Of a stretch of 15,115 nt of DNA, positions 13,628 through 15,115 are shown in pieces. Within the stretch, counting starts at the first letter, position 1, and every line of letters begins with the position of its first letter. Position numbers and translations under genes: made by a program. Origin of the DNA: GCA-2715645 sp042095375 (GTDB taxonomy: Bacteria > Bacteroidota > Bacteroidia > Cytophagales > MED-G16); contig JBELBJ010000028.1 of the NCBI GenBank assembly GCA_042095375.1, positions 1 through 15,115 of the forward strand, read 5' to 3'. The notes below the pieces were generated by a model, which worked only from the letters and a program-made list of their open reading frames with translations, ran no database searches and had not been told where the DNA came from.

Positions 13628-14983
13628 CTATTGATTTATTGAATTAGAACCATTATCATTTTTAACCAACTCAAACTCATCAAATAATTCTCCTAATGCA
13701 GTATAGGACTTATATTTTAATTTATTTCCATCAATAGAAATAACTTGAAATAATTGCTTTTGACTACCAACTTTATCCCTACTTGCTTCATAGTCATCCC
13801 AATTTGATTTTAATTGATACATTTTACCACCACTAACAGAAACAACATAGACAGTACCAGTCAGTCCAATTGAATTTTGACCTGAAAGGTTGTTTTGTTC
13901 ATAAGGTGCAACTTTGCCTCTAGTATAGCTGTGATCATGACCTTGAAGTGCAAGATCAACATTATATTTATCAAACAATGGTTTCCAATATTCTCTAATA
14001 ATCTTATTATCTCTACCTCTAGAAGCAGAAAAAACTGGATGATGAAATACAGCTATTGTCCACTTATTTGGGTTATTTTTTAATACATCTTCTAGCCACT
14101 CAGATTGTTTTTTAATCATTTCATTACTATTAAGTGCAACAAACCTCACTCCTTGATAATCAATATAATAGTTAGTTTCAAGAATTCCTTTGATACCATT
14201 ATCAGGAAGTGTAAACTGATCATTCCATTGAATAGATAATTTTTTCACTCTATCAGCAAGATCATCCTGATAAAGTGGACCATATTCATGATTTCCAGGA
14301 ACAGGTATTGATGGTAAGGACCTATGAATCCATCCTCCAGCCTTAAACCACTCATGCCATTGATCCTCATTATGTGGATCATTTACCAAATCACCTGCGT
14401 GAATTATAAAGCTAGCATTAGGATCTTTTTTGTAACCTTCTCTAATTAACCGAGACCATAATTCTAAAACATAATTTTGTGCATCTCCAACATATAAAAA
14501 TGAAAATGGTTCATTTGATTTACTTGCAGTCTTAAATTGTATCCACTCACTCCATATACTTCCATCACCAACTCTATATGCATAAATTGTATTTGGATTA
14601 AGGCCTTCAAATGTTACTGAGTGATAGTTTTGATTAATGTTTGAATAAAGAGATTCATTGGGATTTTTATAATTCCAATAACTTACAACATTTGAGGATC
14701 TTAATGTATTTGTTATAGCTTTTTTAGAAATAGCCTGGCTAGTAAATTTTGGATTTGCATGAGAAATTGCAATTTCCGCAACACCTTCACTTACTTCTCT
14801 ATTTGTTCTCCAGGTTACACTTATTGAAGTCGCTGGATCTTTAGAAAAATTTAAAACAATATGGTCAGGGTGTTTTGAAGGTTTGCTCCAGTTTTCAGCA
14901 AATTTAGGTTTCATATATTTTCTTTGACTATATGAGTTGAACCCAATTAATAAAGACAAAATGATAATTAAATACTTATTCAT
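13628..14983 (-). CDS. Secreted purple-acid-phosphatase-like metallophosphoesterase
   Basis: This is a 451-residue exported phosphoesterase. A signal peptide covers about residues 1-20 (hydrophobic core, then GFNSYSQ). Residues ~40-152 form a fibronectin-like domain (ISVTWRT, YAYRVGDG, WSEWIQFKTAS), as in purple acid phosphatases. The two-metal catalytic domain follows: Asp167 in VGDAQN, Asp198 in HAGDLVND, Asn231-His232 in PGNHEY, His314/His315 in VFHHP, and His349/His351 in GHDHSY. The tyrosine that gives purple acid phosphatases their colour (GDxxY) is replaced by Asn201, so this enzyme probably is not purple and may use other metals. It likely releases phosphate from organic phosphorus outside the inner membrane. 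It is convergent with the NTF2-like lipoprotein (4-base gap) and lies downstream of tRNA-Ala on the same strand. The exact substrate is unknown. Confidence 0.92.
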   Translation of the reverse strand: MNKYLIIILSLLIGFNSYSQRKYMKPKFAENWSKPSKHPDHIVLNFSKDPATSISVTWRTNREVSEGVAEIAISHANPKFTSQAISKKAITNTLRSSNVVSYWNYKNPNESLYSNINQNYHSVTFEGLNPNTIYAYRVGDGSIWSEWIQFKTASKSNEPFSFLYVGDAQNYVLELWSRLIREGYKKDPNASFIIHAGDLVNDPHNEDQWHEWFKAGGWIHRSLPSIPVPGNHEYGPLYQDDLADRVKKLSIQWNDQFTLPDNGIKGILETNYYIDYQGVRFVALNSNEMIKKQSEWLEDVLKNNPNKWTIAVFHHPVFSASRGRDNKIIREYWKPLFDKYNVDLALQGHDHSYTRGKVAPYEQNNLSGQNSIGLTGTVYVVSVSGGKMYQLKSNWDDYEASRDKVGSQKQLFQVISIDGNKLKYKSYTALGELFDEFELVKNDNGSNSINQ

Positions 14984-15065
14984 ATTATTTTTTTTAGATT
15001 GTAAAAGTACCTGATATTACGTAGAAAATTATAAAAAGTTAGTTTATATGTTGAGGTTAAAAATG

Positions 15066-15115
15066 TGGAGCCAGAGGGAGTCGAACCCTCGACCTCTTGA
15101 CTGCCAGTCAAGCAC
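15066..15115 (-). tRNA. tRNA-Ala(GGC), 5' part beyond the window
   Basis: On the - strand the window holds the 3' two-thirds of a tRNA. The anticodon arm CTTGA-CTGGCAG-TCAAG gives anticodon GGC (Ala, codon GCC). A variable loop AGGTC, T-arm GAGGG-TTCGACT-CCCTC, acceptor strand TGGCTCC and discriminator A73 follow. U70 fits the G3-U70 pair that marks alanine tRNAs. The discriminator is followed by CAT, so CCA is not encoded and must be added by the CCA-adding enzyme, as is common in Bacteroidota. The D-arm and 5' acceptor strand are outside the window. Confidence 0.94.

Noticed and set aside
15090..15111. A + strand tRNA-Gly(GCC), since the anticodon arm is nearly palindromic
   Set aside because: The T-loop (TTCGACT) and the acceptor end are only correct on the - strand, where the anticodon reads GGC (Ala).

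Overview
The window is strongly AT-rich, tightly packed chromosomal DNA from a marine member of the Bacteroidota, most likely a flavobacterium with a streamlined genome. The evidence is a type IX secretion (T9SS) C-terminal sorting domain, a lipoprotein with a flavobacterial-type surface-export signal, an almost complete lack of Shine-Dalgarno sequences, a tRNA gene without an encoded CCA end, and a proteorhodopsin with methionine at the spectral-tuning position. I cannot name a genus from this sequence alone. No stretch longer than 300 bases lacks a gene; the longest gap is about 240 bases upstream of proteorhodopsin. I see no insertion sequence, phage gene or CRISPR array.

Left part (1-3376, + strand): the 3' end of a large secreted surface protein (cadherin-like edge, FG-GAP/VCBS-type calcium repeats, Calx-beta domain, T9SS tail) is followed by a lipoprotein with a zinc-metallopeptidase HExxH motif.

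Middle part (3384-10252): nucleoside hydrolase and ribokinase overlap by 4 bases. Further on, an exported ADP-ribosylglycohydrolase-family lipoprotein lies 3 bases before a DMT-type permease. Together they suggest uptake and breakdown of ribosylated compounds such as nucleosides or ADP-ribose derivatives to ribose 5-phosphate. A DUF4197 protein on the opposite strand and an exported M1 aminopeptidase lie between the two pairs.

Right part (10260-13623): a light-harvesting block on the - strand runs proteorhodopsin, strong intrinsic terminator, blh (beta-carotene cleavage to retinal), then an uncharacterised polytopic membrane protein. This places the retinal-producing enzyme in the read-through zone of the rhodopsin transcript. 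A small NTF2-like lipoprotein is transcribed divergently from proteorhodopsin.

Right edge (13628-15115, - strand): a secreted purple-acid-phosphatase-like metallophosphoesterase and the 3' part of tRNA-Ala(GGC).

The main candidates for new biology are the unknown membrane protein tied to the rhodopsin operon, the terminator-gated operon design with phased repeats upstream, and the split ribose-salvage cluster with an exported glycohydrolase. Convergent neighbours are separated by only 2, 7 and 4 bases, in keeping with genome streamlining.
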